Below are positions 40,599-40,672 of a DNA stretch of 40,672 nt, in pieces (position 1 is the stretch's first letter; the number at the start of each line of letters is the position of its first letter). Where the stretch lies: the NCBI GenBank assembly GCA_938003855.1, contig CALKXD010000093.1, positions 1 to 40,672 of the forward strand, written 5' to 3'. The translations under genes and the position numbers were made by a program. The notes beneath the pieces were generated by a model, which worked only from the letters and a program-made list of their open reading frames with translations, made no database searches and was not told the origin of the DNA. The DNA is from an uncultured Granulosicoccaceae bacterium. GTDB taxonomy: Bacteria; Pseudomonadota; Gammaproteobacteria; Granulosicoccales; Granulosicoccaceae.

Positions 40599-40672
40599 AT
40601 GACCTACAAAATATTATGGGCTCCGTTGCGGTGGACCGAAGACCGGCATATCGAGCCCGACAGTGTCGGGGA
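40599..40672 (+). CDS. Start of a gene cut by the right edge
   Basis: An ATG at 40599 has AAGGAA about 11 bases upstream and opens a frame that continues without stop to the window end (MTYKILWAPLRWTEDRHIEP and on). Only about 24 codons are visible. The product is not recognised; its beginning looks like a cytosolic protein. The call rests on the start, ribosome site and open frame alone. Confidence 0.5.
   Translation, partial: MTYKILWAPLRWTEDRHIEPDSVG

Noticed and set aside
1-40672. CRISPR arrays, tRNA, rRNA, insertion sequences
   Set aside because: No spaced repeats, cloverleaf sequences, rRNA stretches or transposase motifs were found on reading both strands.

Overview
The window reads as a chromosomal segment of a motile, metabolically versatile Gammaproteobacterium, probably marine (inference). 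Base composition is moderately GC-rich, gene density is high, and gene content points to uptake and oxidation of small organic acids and amines: a TRAP transporter, amine and amino-acid flavoenzymes, a TauD-type dioxygenase, class II aldolases, a flagellin and a soluble chemoreceptor. No rRNA, tRNA, CRISPR array, insertion sequence or prophage was seen, so there is no direct sign of a mobile island.

Layout. 0.3-2.1 kb: a ketopantoate-reductase-like gene converges on an orphan flagellin gene with its own hairpin terminator. 2.6-12.5 kb: a divergent catabolic locus. Leftward run a three-domain VOC/cupin/cupin protein (probable AUU start codon), a HisC-like aminotransferase and a PQQ-type sugar dehydrogenase. 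Rightward run dctP, dctQ and dctM, then a racemase-fold protein, an isochorismatase-fold protein and a fumarate-reductase-like flavoprotein. Both fold proteins lack the cysteines normal for their families, so this may be a little-described carboxylate pathway. 12.8-16.2 kb: a membrane ClpP-like protein, a cytosolic gamma-glutamyltransferase and a class II aldolase. 16.2-18.7 kb: a 716-base non-coding stretch with DnaA-box-like sites and a 17-bp palindrome, then a double-PAS soluble chemoreceptor.

18.9-26.2 kb: amine and amino-acid oxidation. A DAO-type flavoprotein converges on a TauD dioxygenase. A nucleotidyltransferase converges on a translationally coupled pair, a trimethylamine/dimethylamine-dehydrogenase-like flavoprotein and a glutamine-synthetase-like ligase, which suggests oxidative dealkylation followed by gamma-glutamylation of the released amine. 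26.4-30.1 kb: a DUF4136-like lipoprotein, a secreted beta-barrel-like protein preceded by a 15-residue leader ORF, a methyltransferase and an SDR.

30.4-35.0 kb: a tight three-gene operon for a 2-oxoacid:ferredoxin oxidoreductase of the Thauera KorABC type, with a GltD-like flavoprotein subunit. 35.0-40.7 kb: an EamA exporter, a second class II aldolase, an aspartate dehydrogenase preceded by two 13-bp direct repeats, a PPOX-family flavoprotein, a stand-alone BLUF blue-light sensor whose five key residues all match AppA at a constant offset, a possible decayed membrane-protein fragment, a small lysine-rich ORF, and the first codons of a gene running off the right edge.
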